Source: Saprospiraceae bacterium (lineage in GTDB: Bacteria; Bacteroidota; Bacteroidia; Chitinophagales; Saprospiraceae). From it: 64,000 nt of DNA. Positions 18,433 to 27,424 of the stretch are shown piece after piece. The translations under genes and the position numbers were made by a program. Positions within the stretch are counted from its first letter, which is position 1; each line of letters begins with the position of its first letter. The stretch spans positions 310,001 through 374,000 of the forward strand of contig JADKBO010000059.1 of NCBI GenBank assembly GCA_016715105.1, read 5' to 3'. The notes below the pieces were generated by a model. The model saw nothing but the letters and a program-made list of their open reading frames with translations. It was not told the DNA's origin and searched no databases.

Positions 18433-18731
18433 TCAAGAGTAAATAAGCGCTTTTGGAGCGTTTGCTTTTTTTCAAGTTTTAGGATACAATAATAGCCAAT
18501 AACTTCAAACCTAGGTAATCGTTTTGTAATGGGTTTTAGAAAAATGTTGGTTTTGTGAGGAAATTGGTATTTTATAAAGGCATTGTTGAGATTAGGTTGT
18601 AATGTTTTGAAATACAATTCTTGTGAAATATGGGGTTAAAAATGGGAAGATCTTTATTAACCTTAATTTGTATATCAATGAAATTGCTGATTGGTCAAAT
18701 ATCTCTTTTGTTTAATATTGCTATGAAAAAA

Positions 18732-18832
18732 GTTTTAACTATACTTAAAACATTTTGTTTTTTAAGCTACTATTTTAATTATACTTAAAACAATTGAAAT
18801 TTCAGCTATTTGTTTTAACTATACTTAAAACA
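18732..18832. repeat. Three dyad repeats at an exact 40-bp period
   Basis: A 21-base repeat starts at 18732, 18772 and 18812. Copies 1 and 3 are identical; copy 2 has two substitutions. Its core is an inverted repeat: GTTTTAA, six bases CTATAC, TTAAAAC, extended by T/A at the ends in copy 3. The two 19-base intervals differ but both end in AGCTAyT. The array lies in a 496-base gap between a GtrA-like gene (start at 18432) and the stop of the DUF4038 gene, about 300 bases upstream of the GtrA start codon. The rest of the gap holds only AT-rich sequence. A multi-site operator is the simplest reading. Confidence 0.8.
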
Positions 18833-18928
18833 AATAATAAAAATTCATAAGACTCAGTTAATCTATGTTTTATGATTAAAATGGATAATGGAATGACTGT
18901 TTATTTGACGCAATTTGAAAAATCTATT

Positions 18929-20389
18929 TCAAAACTTGCCTGGTGCGGCATAACCTTTGAAGGCGTCATCAATCACCAAAACCCAATCTTTGCCACTCGG
19001 AGGTGGAATGAAGGTCTCTATTTTATTACCTTTTCTGGGTTTTTCTGATGTAGCAGAACCTGTCCGAGGGTCATACCACCAAATGTATTTGAGTTTTCCC
19101 GTGATTTTACTGAAATCAATTTTCACTTCTTTATTTTGTGGCAAATAGATCATTGCAAAACTACTGGCCTCATTTCTGAATGCTACTATTAATTCTTGAT
19201 AAGAAGAGTCGATTGGTGATGCAATAATGGACTGGTCAACTTTTCTCGAAAAGTATGGCCGTGACAACATCAATTTTTTCAAAAAGGCCATTTCATAAGC
19301 TGCTGGCGATTTTGCGGCTGTCTCCCAGCCTATTATGGTGTCTCCCACATTGATGGGTGGATAAAGATCTGCGTTGAGAAATTGCCAAACTTGATGATGG
19401 CCATAACTCACTCCACATGCTCCTGCAAAAACAGTTCGATATATTCTTGCCCTCACATCATAGGCGTCAAAATAACCTCGGCCTGCTCTTGTCCATTTAC
19501 CATCCCATGGATTTACTGGATGATCTTCATAACAGGGTTCGAGGTCCAATGTAGGCTTTTTGGGATTCTTGGATAAATCAGCGCTGACCCAATTCCAAGG
19601 ATCACTTTCTCTGGCACCATGACCAGATTGGAAAGCATTCATATCCAACCAAGGTTCTTCATGAAAAAAATCAGAAGTTCTTACTTTTCCACCAGCTGGG
19701 TGGTATGTTATAAAGGCATCTGCTCCTAAAACAGATTCTATACCTTCTGCCATTGCTCTCCAAAGTGCAATGTCGTTTCCTTTTTGTTTTTCTCCATCAT
19801 AAATACCATCATAAACTGGCAATCGATCACCACCCAAAATCCACAAGATATTCTTCCTGTTTTCATACCGTTTGGCAAGTAAAACACCATATTGCCTCGC
19901 ATTCTTCACATTAAATATAACTGGTCCTTTGCCCCATAATCGAGCAACTTTGTCACCCCAGATCGGCAAAAGTCCAATATACATTTGATGTTTGGCAGCA
20001 AGATCAATGATGTAATCCACGTGATCCCAATAATCATATTCATATGTATTCTCTGGATTTGCTCCTGGGGTAATCAGGAATTGTGTAGGATCTTCGTTAT
20101 TTAAGGGAAAATCACCGTAACGATTGGGAGACCGAATGCCTTGCTCCTCTGCCAATGTCGCAATCATCAATACATTAAACCCTTGTTCGCTCCTCAGTTG
20201 TATAAATTCCGCGGCTTCTTCCCTATTCAACCGATGAAACAATTCCCAATCGGTATCTCCCAACCAAAAAAAAGGCTTGCCCATACTGTCTGCCAACATT
20301 TGATGATACTCACTCAAATAAATCTGAGCCTTCAATTGCGAAGCAAAAAATAAAAAAAGCAGCCTTATTTTTAATGAATTATACCACAT
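18929..20389 (-). CDS. DUF4038-type glycoside hydrolase (GH140 apiosidase-like)
   Basis: The 486-residue exported protein (signal peptide cut near SQLKAQ) has the DUF4038 TIM-barrel features: GKPFFWLGDTDWELFHRLNR, the EYDYWDHVDYIIDLAAKHQM helix, WILGGDRLPVYDG (general acid region) and DLEPCYEDHP (probable nucleophile region). A C-terminal beta domain ends with YDPRTGSATSEKPRKGNKIE, the putative collagen-binding domain usual in this family. Characterised GH140 members cleave apiose from rhamnogalacturonan II. The gene stands alone without a SusCD pair or sulfatase, so substrate assignment is inference. Confidence 0.87.
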   Translation of the reverse strand: MWYNSLKIRLLFLFFASQLKAQIYLSEYHQMLADSMGKPFFWLGDTDWELFHRLNREEAAEFIQLRSEQGFNVLMIATLAEEQGIRSPNRYGDFPLNNEDPTQFLITPGANPENTYEYDYWDHVDYIIDLAAKHQMYIGLLPIWGDKVARLWGKGPVIFNVKNARQYGVLLAKRYENRKNILWILGGDRLPVYDGIYDGEKQKGNDIALWRAMAEGIESVLGADAFITYHPAGGKVRTSDFFHEEPWLDMNAFQSGHGARESDPWNWVSADLSKNPKKPTLDLEPCYEDHPVNPWDGKWTRAGRGYFDAYDVRARIYRTVFAGACGVSYGHHQVWQFLNADLYPPINVGDTIIGWETAAKSPAAYEMAFLKKLMLSRPYFSRKVDQSIIASPIDSSYQELIVAFRNEASSFAMIYLPQNKEVKIDFSKITGKLKYIWWYDPRTGSATSEKPRKGNKIETFIPPPSGKDWVLVIDDAFKGYAAPGKF

Positions 20390-20431
20390 GGAAATTGCCT
20401 TTTACCTTACTGTCTAAATGAAGCCAGCAAT

Positions 20432-20653
20432 TTATACTTTTTTTGGAGGAAGCGCAAAGGCCACAGCGTCGTGATCAAAACCTCCTTTGTGTGAACCGTC
20501 GCAAAATGGCTTGTTTGCGGAAAGGCCACAGCGACAAAGACTTAAAACTGTTCTCCCTTGCAATTCGTAATTGGTCCCTGTGACATCAACGATTTCGAAA
20601 TCGCCTTCAAGTCTCAATGATCCGTTGCTTAATACTGTAATTTTGGTTGACAT
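20432..20653 (-). CDS. CDGSH iron-sulfur domain protein
   Basis: The 73-residue protein contains LSLCRCGLSANKPFCDGSHK, a complete CDGSH motif (C-x-C-x2-S-x3-P-x-C-D-G-S-x-H) at about residues 38-57. Three cysteines and one histidine bind a redox-active 2Fe-2S cluster. The N-terminal part TVLSNGSLRLEGDFEIVDV is the short beta segment common to bacterial single-domain members. No signal peptide is present. It has its own short transcript region between the glycosidase and the cold-shock gene. Confidence 0.93.
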   Translation of the reverse strand: MSTKITVLSNGSLRLEGDFEIVDVTGTNYELQGRTVLSLCRCGLSANKPFCDGSHKGGFDHDAVAFALPPKKV

Positions 20654-20859
20654 GAAATTTCATTTTATGCAATGATAAATATCTAGATCGAATATAAGTG
20701 AAGTACAGGGCAATTCTTCTTAAAAAAAGTGCACGCTGTTTTTAAATGGATTGAAATATAATTGGAAAGCCGATTGAATTACAGCATAACAAGTGGCTTT
20801 GATAGGATGTGAGGGTATCAGACACTGCAAAAATTAATGAAATTCTGTCGTTTTTTCTT

Positions 20860-20867
20860 TATCTTGC
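20860..20867 (+). promoter_or_regulatory. Possible promoter box for the cold-shock gene
   Basis: TATCTTGC resembles the Bacteroidota -7 box and would give a leader of about 105 bases before the ATG at 20978. Long untranslated leaders are usual for cold-shock genes. The box is one base short of the consensus TAnnTTTG. Nothing else is seen in the 324-base gap 20654-20977. Confidence 0.3.
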
Positions 20868-20977
20868 AAACTTTCGAACCAATTGGTTGGCTTTTGAGTT
20901 GCAATTTTACAGACTGCATCAATCATGGGCATTTCATTCCTTTCTTTCATCATCAAAAAAACAAGTTATATAATAAT

Positions 20978-21421
20978 ATGGCAAGATCACAAGACACATT
21001 CAATAAAAAAGAATTAGAGAAGAAAAGACAAAAAAAGAAAAAGGACAAAATCGAGAAACAAGAACAACGTAAATTGGACGGACCAAAGCCGGTAGAATTT
21101 ATGTATTTGGACGCAGATGGCAATCTTACTTCAACTCCTCCAGATCCGATAGCAAGAAGAGAAAACATCAAACTCGAAGACATTGTCATCAGTACACCAA
21201 AGCAAGAAAAATCAGATCTACCCAATTTTGTAAGAAAGGGCATTTTGAAATATTTCAACCCTGATAAAGGCTACGGTTTCATTACAGACAATGAAAGTAG
21301 AGAAAGTATTTTTGTACACATCGATTCTATGGTTGATGAAATCAAAGAGAACGATCATGTTTACTTTGAGCTTGGCAAAGGTCCAAAAGGTCCTGTAGCA
21401 AATGGTGTGAAACTAGCTTAA
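20978..21421 (+). CDS. Cold-shock domain RNA-binding protein with basic N-terminal extension
   Basis: From the ATG at 20978 the protein has 147 residues. Residues 1-35 are very lysine-rich (KKELEKKRQKKKKDKIEKQE), then a linker, then a cold-shock domain from about residue 86: RKGILKYFNPDKGYGFITDN with RNP1 KGYGFI and RNP2 IFVHI. This layout is common in Bacteroidota. It probably binds single-stranded RNA or DNA. An in-frame ATG at 20837 would add 47 residues of atypical cysteine- and phenylalanine-rich sequence and overlap the proposed promoter, so it is rejected. Confidence 0.9.
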   Translation: MARSQDTFNKKELEKKRQKKKKDKIEKQEQRKLDGPKPVEFMYLDADGNLTSTPPDPIARRENIKLEDIVISTPKQEKSDLPNFVRKGILKYFNPDKGYGFITDNESRESIFVHIDSMVDEIKENDHVYFELGKGPKGPVANGVKLA

Positions 21422-21459
21422 AGGCTAGTCGGCGCAATCTTAAAGTCAATGAGTAAATT

Positions 21460-22716
21460 CTAAACTTTGTGGAAAGCATTTCCAACAACAGTACCCAAAA
21501 CTTTACCAATAAATGATTGTCCCAAATAGGGATTATTTTGCGAAGCAGAGACTGTCTTATTAAAATTCCATTCAATGGAAGGATCAAATAATGTCAGTTC
21601 TGCGTTTGCCCCTTCTGTTATTTCCACTTGAGGAATGCCAAGAATGGATCGAGGACCTTCTGAGAGTTTAGCAATCAAAAGTGCCAAATCAATTTTATCT
21701 TGTAAAAATGTATTGATCGTCGCGAAAACCGTTTCCAGACCTGATGCACCGAATTTTGCATATGGAAACTCCAATTTTTTAGCTTCTTCGTCCAAGGGAT
21801 AATGATTACTTACAATGGCCTGAATGGTATTTTCTTTCAATGCCTTCAATAACTCAAGTGCATCTTTTTTAGACCTTAGTGGTGGTGAAACCTTGAGATT
21901 ACTATTAAAATCTATTAAATCTGCATCGTCATTGATCAAATTGAGATAAGGAACTGTAGCACTCACTTTGGGATTCTTAGCCTCTTTGAGAATTTTCACA
22001 GCATCCGCTGAAGAAACACCATAAACACACAATTTTGAATCAGCATATTGTACCAATGCGAGGTCTCTTTTGAGTATGATTGTTTCCGCTATGGTAGGAA
22101 TTCCTTTCATTCCCAAAAAAGTGCTTATTTTTCCTTCATGCATTTGACCACCATGAGCAAGATTACCATCTTGAGAGAAGTGGATGATCAAACCATCAAA
22201 TGATTTCACATAATTGAGGGCATTGAGTAAAACTGCATTGTGGGTGATTGATTTCAAACCATCTGTAAATGCGTAAGCCCCGCCTTTATGGAGGTCATAC
22301 ATTTCAGTGATGTTTTCACCTTTACAATCTGTGGTAGCAGCAGCAATTGGGTAAATATTTATTTTATATTCTTCCGCAGCTTCTTTCAATACATTGAGTG
22401 CGGCTTTATGCTGCAAAACTGGAACTGTATTTGGAAATGGTGCAAGGCCTGTATATCCTCCCACTCTTGCTGCCGCAATTGCCGAAGACAAAGTTTCTCT
22501 GTATTCCAAACCTGGCTCACCAATTTGACAACCGATATCGAGCCAACCAGCTGAAACATGAAGATTTGGGGAAGAAATCGTTTTGATATCGCCGGGTAAA
22601 GCGATGTCGTTGGCTATTTTTTCTATTTTTCCCTTACTGATAAATATATCAACAATTTCTCCATTTTGAGGGGAATTTTTGTCAACAATTTTGGCTTTTT
22701 GTATCAGCAATTTCAT
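21460..22716 (-). CDS. Dihydroorotase-like amidohydrolase without metal ligands
   Basis: The 418-residue protein is clearly of the dihydroorotase (PyrC) family over its whole length, with GEPGLEYRETLSSAIAAARV, KVSPPLRSKKDALELLKALK and the C-terminal NAELTLFDPSIEWNFNK. However, the HxH of strand 1 (DMHVHLREPG in active enzymes) reads DIGCQIGEPG (about 60-69), later positions read IHFSQDG, LCVYGVSS and VSNHYPLD, and the usual metal-binding histidines are not seen. Similar degenerate PyrC proteins occur in other Bacteroidota and resemble the inactive partner (PyrC') that supports aspartate transcarbamoylase elsewhere. It lies 40 bases downstream of the BatA-like gene, probably in one operon. Confidence 0.85.
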   Translation of the reverse strand: MKLLIQKAKIVDKNSPQNGEIVDIFISKGKIEKIANDIALPGDIKTISSPNLHVSAGWLDIGCQIGEPGLEYRETLSSAIAAARVGGYTGLAPFPNTVPVLQHKAALNVLKEAAEEYKINIYPIAAATTDCKGENITEMYDLHKGGAYAFTDGLKSITHNAVLLNALNYVKSFDGLIIHFSQDGNLAHGGQMHEGKISTFLGMKGIPTIAETIILKRDLALVQYADSKLCVYGVSSADAVKILKEAKNPKVSATVPYLNLINDDADLIDFNSNLKVSPPLRSKKDALELLKALKENTIQAIVSNHYPLDEEAKKLEFPYAKFGASGLETVFATINTFLQDKIDLALLIAKLSEGPRSILGIPQVEITEGANAELTLFDPSIEWNFNKTVSASQNNPYLGQSFIGKVLGTVVGNAFHKV

Positions 22717-22756
22717 ATTCCAGTTGTTTATATCCTAATTGGCAATGTTGGTTTTT

Positions 22757-24782
22757 CTAAGTTTTTAAAAAACGAATGAGCAGCGCTTCAACGAGCAAAA
22801 ATGCAATTGCTGCCCATAAAAACCAACGCCACAATACTATTCCTTGATCTTTTTCTGAGATGGCGACATTTATTCCAGCCTGTTGTTCTTGACTGATCAC
22901 CGTCATTGCAGGATTGGTTTTAATTTGATCTGCTAATTCAGAATTGCTGTAAAAGCTAAGGTCTGATTCCGCCCGGTCAAAGTTGAATGCGAGTGTTTTT
23001 ACTTTTTGGTCATTGAGTACCGCATCATATAAACCACCTTCTACAATCTGGTTACTTACATCCAAAATCATCTTCTTTCCTAAATTGCGTTGACCAGGGA
23101 TAAATTCTTTTTTACCGGTAATTTTGTAGGTGATGTCACCTCCTGCACCAGCTTTATTTTCCATTTCAACAAATTTATCACCGCCAATCTTATAAGAAAT
23201 AATCTCTGGATTGGTCCTTGAAATGGCCATTCTGTATGTCATTGGCACAAATATCTCAGCTTGTCTTACCAAATCATTTTTGGTCTCATCAAGTGGACTA
23301 GCACACAAGTATAGTATTCCTTCTTCGACGCGGTATTTATTGATGAAAGCATTCCCATCTCTGAAAGACATGATACTCTCAGATGGTTGTATACTAGAAA
23401 CGGTGCTTATCAAGTATGAAAGGTTGACTGTAGGTAGTTTCAGGTTGCGGTTATTATTTTCGAATACATCGGAAAATACAAATTCTCCAGTGTTTATGTT
23501 GGCAATTTCTTTGCTGTCATTGAGTGCTGAAACCAAGGTATTTGCCCCACTCATTGACAAGAATTGATTGTATGAATTTATGTCGGCATTCGCCCCTGGA
23601 AATACCAACACTTTACCACCTGCTTTGATGTATTGCAAAAGTTCGGAAGCCAAACCAGAAGATATCGTCCGCAAATCATGCAAGATGATCAACTGATTAT
23701 TATCAAACTCCTGGTATTGGATTTGCGACAGGTTTTGATGATTGATTTGAAAGTAAGAAATGCCCTTGAATAAGGCATCCAAATATCGATTGGCTCCTCC
23801 TTCATCAATAGAAAGGATATTTATTTTCTGCTACCTCAAATGAGATAAAATAACTATCATCAAATTGAATAGGATAATCTAATATTTTGATCTCAGCCTG
23901 GTGTGTCCCTGTGGTTGCAATGCTAAGATTGATGGTATCTGTTGCTGACGATCCAGCAGCCACATCCATCAGACCGATGGGTCTTTCTTGGCCATCCTTT
24001 AAGATAGATAGTTTTACGCTTTCTACATCATCATCTCCATAATTATGCAATCTTACAACTAACGCATTGTTTTGATTGATCATTGGGACCGGAGATACAA
24101 ACCAAACGCTATCAATAGAAACATTTCGTGAATTGATCCCTTGTATTGGAATGAGGTTTACCTCCATGGTAGTGTCTTGCAAACCTACCAAATTGGTAAT
24201 ACTTTTTTGAAAATCGGAAATGAGATAGGAGATTTGATTTTCGCCTTTTAAAACTTGCTTTTGTCTATTGATCACTTGGGTCAATTGATGCACCGCTGGA
24301 CTAGGTGTGATTTGATCGATCGTAGTCAATGCATCATCTTTTGTAAGGGTGCGTTGGTATTTTCCATCAAAATCCTGAGTCAAAATTTGGAATTTATCAC
24401 TCTCCGTGTAAGTATTGACGATGTCTCGAGCTCTTTCTTTGGCAATATCTATGAGCGGTATATTTTGACGTTCGCCATTCATAGAAAAAGAGTTATCTAC
24501 AAAAATGCTAATGGCCTTTTCGCCTACGCGCACTTTATCATCTTTCTTGAGAAAAGGTTGTGCAAAGGCAAAGACAAGTGCTGCCAAAGCCAGACACCTC
24601 ATCAACAAGACCAGTAAATTTTTCAACCTACTTCTAGATGAGGTTTCTTCCTTGATCTCCTGTAAAAACTTAGTATTGGAAAAGTAAACCTTCTTGAACC
24701 TTCTGAAATAGAACAAGTGTATGATGATTGGTATCGAAAGACCAGCAATAGCCCATAAAAAACTCGGATATAAAAAACTCAT
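22757..24782 (-). CDS. BatA-like vWA membrane protein, interrupted by one frameshift
   Basis: The N-terminal part (24782-23805) has the BatA domain LYPSFLWAIAGLSIPIIIHL, a second membrane helix, and a vWA domain with MIDAS-like DNSFSMNGE. It stops at 23805. The adjoining frame (to 22757) continues without loss of homology: the junction would read ...VAE-INILSIDEGGANRY-LDALF. The downstream frame has no good start of its own. The break is at the run of four A (plus-strand T at 23824-23827); removing one base restores 675 codons. The C-terminus has one membrane helix (FLWAAIAFLLVEALLIRF). Members are thought to act in stress or envelope functions. Confidence 0.82.
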
Positions 24783-24789
24783 AGCTGCG

Positions 24790-24797
24790 CAAAAATA
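24790..24797 (-). promoter_or_regulatory. Possible -7 box for the BatA-like/PyrC-like operon
   Basis: TATTTTTG on the minus strand matches TAnnTTTG and is followed by a C, as is common in this phylum. It lies only eight bases upstream of the ATG at 24782, which would give an almost leaderless transcript. No clear -33 element was found. Confidence 0.35.
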
Positions 24798-24953
24798 ACG
24801 GATTCATTGAAAAGAACGCTATTTATAGAGAAAATGATTTAATGTGAGAAAGATATTGATCAAAGATAGGAAAATGGATCATTTTTGATCAAAATTGGAT
24901 ATAGCTGCACAGTTACGATTCAAAGTGTAAAAAGCCTTTCTAAAAATGGTCAT

Positions 24954-27275
24954 TTAATTGACAATCAATATTTTAGTTACATAACTATCTACTGTTTCGA
25001 AGTCGACTCTGGAAGCACTGAAAACCAAATAAACACCTGGTGCAGCTTTCCTACCTGTGTAGTCCTTGCCGTCCCAATTTGCCTGACCACCCAATGCGGT
25101 TGTCTCATAGACGAGTTTTCCATTGATATCTGTGATTTTTACATTGGCGTCTCTTCCCAAACCTCTCACAGAAATGGTACCTTCATAACCAGGTCTTACT
25201 GGATTGGGAAAAGCATAAACTTCTTCGCTATGTCGTGGTTTTGCACCAACTGTCTCAGTTTGATAAGCTTGAATACCTTGCGCCGTACCAATGTACATGA
25301 TGCCTGTTTTTTGGTCAAATTTTAGAGACACAATGGTATTGTCTAGTAGTGGCGAATTTGCAGTAGTAAATCTCAAAACTTGGCTGATCGCATCTGCACT
25401 TTGTACAAAAATGCCATTTCTGGTACCAAACCATTTCCGATTTCCTCCATCAAACTCTATGGAAAGTATATCCTCTGTTTTCAACAAAATGGCTGCAATA
25501 CTGTCTTGCAATACTTTGATGACATTGCCCTTACAATTTTCATCAAAGGGGTCACAATCAAAAACTACCGGACCTTCATTGGTTCCGACCCATATTTCGC
25601 CATCTTGATCAGCTTGTATGCTGTAAATACTTCCACCTTCAATCACTGAGTTTGATTGGTCAAAATAACGATATCGATCATCAGATGGGTCATTGACACG
25701 TTCTCCATCGTCCAAAACCAAAACTCCTCCAGGATTACCAATCACGGTAAACCATTTGTAGTTGCGATCATCAAAAGCAATTTTAGCTATGGCTTTATTG
25801 GCAATAGGAGGTACAAAGCTATACCAATTGCCGTCTGGGGTACCGGCAAATATTGGTTTGGGCGACAAATAAGCTGTGGCCCATAAGTTTCCGTTTTTAT
25901 CAAATTTTACAAAAGCTACCCTACCAGTGATGGGTAACTTGGTATTATTGAGAAACTCAAAACTTTCTGTTTCAAAATTATAAATCATGATGCCGCTATA
26001 AAAGCTTGCTGCATAAATCTTATCCTCCGTTGGATGTGGTGCCACAGAAAGAAAATTGAGGAAATCATTTTGATCAATGGTATTGTAAAAAGGCCCTGCA
26101 AGGTTTAACCATTCATCGTTTTCTAAAACATAAACTCCATTTCGATTGGATAGTTGTGCATAGTTATCAATGGATGCTCCCCCACTTGCAAAGTAAACTC
26201 TGTCATTTTTTACTTCAATTTGGCTGGTCTCAAAAGACAAAGGGGAATCATACTCTACCATTTGACATCCTGCATTGAGTCCTCCAGTAGTAAATCTGAA
26301 TAATCTCCACATGTCTGCAAACCACACCCTGTTTTGAGCATCTTCAATACCATAAACTACTCTGTTGGCACAGTTTCCGCCTGCTGGTAAAATATTTCCA
26401 TTTTTATCGATGGCCTTGATCGAAGAAGATACATTATTGTCTCTGAAGCCAATCAACAGATGACTGCCTTCTGTCGTCATGAAAATTGGTTGAAATGAGA
26501 ATCCTACCTCAATTGCTAATGGTGTAAAAGCAATTCCATTATCACTGACAAAAACCCTATTGTTGACTGTTGTGTACACCTTGTCGTTGAAGAAAGCAAC
26601 CATTCTTGATTCGTAACTTGCTGGTAAGTTTGCGTTACCGCTTAAAAATTCCCACCTTGAAAAGTTGATTTTAGAAATATCATCTTTTCTGATTTTAAAA
26701 AGTCCATCGTCGGTAGCTGCAAATAAATGGGTATTACTAGCACTTATGGCGTAGACAGGAAAGGAAGTAAAAGTTGTGAATCTAAATTCCAGCGCTTTCA
26801 AATCCCACTCTATGATGCCAAAATCAGTTGAGAGATAGGCGGTGTTTTCATCCAATATAAATATGTCATTGATGTTTTTACGTCCAATGATGTTTTTGTT
26901 GTCCTTGATATCAGTGATGGTATAAATTCCTTCGTCAGACACAATGTCGATTCCCCCAGATTCATACAAGACGATGAGTTGTTTGTTGAATTTATCAAAC
27001 TTGATCTTAGAAATCACCGTTTCAGACAAGCCGTCCATTTTCGTGAGTTCTACAAAAGAAAGATCTTCTTTGTCAAATATCAAGATGGATCTCTTGGTCG
27101 AATAGTATATTTTTTGATCACTCTGCGTCACCCAAGCACCTTCCCGTTTGGGGAGATAAGTGGCCCACTCACCTATTTTCATTGGTTGTTGACCAAAAAT
27201 GACCGTTGTAGAAAAACCTAAAATGACGAATAAATAAGATAAAATTCTCTTCAAAATCAAATTTTCTAAATTCAT
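24954..27275 (-). CDS. porZ: PorZ-like type IX secretion system surface protein (two propellers plus CTD)
   Basis: The chosen ATG at 27275 gives 773 residues with a signal peptide (cut near IFGQ) followed directly by QQPMKIGEWATYLPKREGAW, the typical PorZ N-terminal propeller opening. Many propeller blades follow (SDQKIYYSTKRSILIFDKED; QDGEIWVGTNEGPVVFDCDP; DGGNRKWFGTRNGIFVQSAD). The C-terminus YAFPNPVRPGYEGTISVRGL ... GVYLVFSASR ... KILIVN is a type A sorting-like domain. In Porphyromonas PorZ helps deliver anionic LPS to the sortase PorU. The ATG at 27332 adds 19 residues before the signal peptide and lies upstream of a likely promoter box, so it is rejected. Confidence 0.85.
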   Translation of the reverse strand: MNLENLILKRILSYLFVILGFSTTVIFGQQPMKIGEWATYLPKREGAWVTQSDQKIYYSTKRSILIFDKEDLSFVELTKMDGLSETVISKIKFDKFNKQLIVLYESGGIDIVSDEGIYTITDIKDNKNIIGRKNINDIFILDENTAYLSTDFGIIEWDLKALEFRFTTFTSFPVYAISASNTHLFAATDDGLFKIRKDDISKINFSRWEFLSGNANLPASYESRMVAFFNDKVYTTVNNRVFVSDNGIAFTPLAIEVGFSFQPIFMTTEGSHLLIGFRDNNVSSSIKAIDKNGNILPAGGNCANRVVYGIEDAQNRVWFADMWRLFRFTTGGLNAGCQMVEYDSPLSFETSQIEVKNDRVYFASGGASIDNYAQLSNRNGVYVLENDEWLNLAGPFYNTIDQNDFLNFLSVAPHPTEDKIYAASFYSGIMIYNFETESFEFLNNTKLPITGRVAFVKFDKNGNLWATAYLSPKPIFAGTPDGNWYSFVPPIANKAIAKIAFDDRNYKWFTVIGNPGGVLVLDDGERVNDPSDDRYRYFDQSNSVIEGGSIYSIQADQDGEIWVGTNEGPVVFDCDPFDENCKGNVIKVLQDSIAAILLKTEDILSIEFDGGNRKWFGTRNGIFVQSADAISQVLRFTTANSPLLDNTIVSLKFDQKTGIMYIGTAQGIQAYQTETVGAKPRHSEEVYAFPNPVRPGYEGTISVRGLGRDANVKITDINGKLVYETTALGGQANWDGKDYTGRKAAPGVYLVFSASRVDFETVDSYVTKILIVN

Positions 27276-27288
27276 ATAAAGTGCGGAG

Positions 27289-27296
27289 CAAAAGTA
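27289..27296 (-). promoter_or_regulatory. Possible -7 box for porZ
   Basis: TACTTTTG followed by C on the minus strand fits TAnnTTTG and lies 14 bases before the ATG at 27275. It supports the shorter start chosen for porZ. No convincing -33 element is seen. Confidence 0.4.
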
Positions 27297-27424
27297 AGTC
27301 ATTTGATCAAAGTTATGGAGATACTCATTCAATATTGATCAATTTCCCTTAGCTAACGTTTATAATGTTGATATTTGTATTGTTTTTAGATCAATTTTAG
27401 CTTCAAAGTTTAATACTTATTTAA

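Noticed and set aside
18429..18617. 62-residue minus-strand reading frame upstream of the GtrA-like gene
   Set aside because: Low-complexity basic composition, no recognisable motif and overlap with the GtrA start; it is probably chance.
18732..18832. CRISPR array
   Set aside because: Only three units; 21-base repeats with 19-base intervals that are similar to each other, an internal dyad and no cas gene nearby. An operator or iteron array fits better.
20837..20977. Extended start of the cold-shock protein
   Set aside because: The additional 47 residues are atypical for the family and overlap the likely promoter region.
22757..23782. Independent gene after the BatA-like frame
   Set aside because: It only has a TTG within the middle of the conserved BatA protein and continues the upstream frame exactly after one base is removed.
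23824..23827. Programmed ribosomal frameshift in the BatA-like gene
   Set aside because: No slippery heptamer or downstream structure typical of such sites is seen, and similar one-base breaks occur in unrelated genes here.
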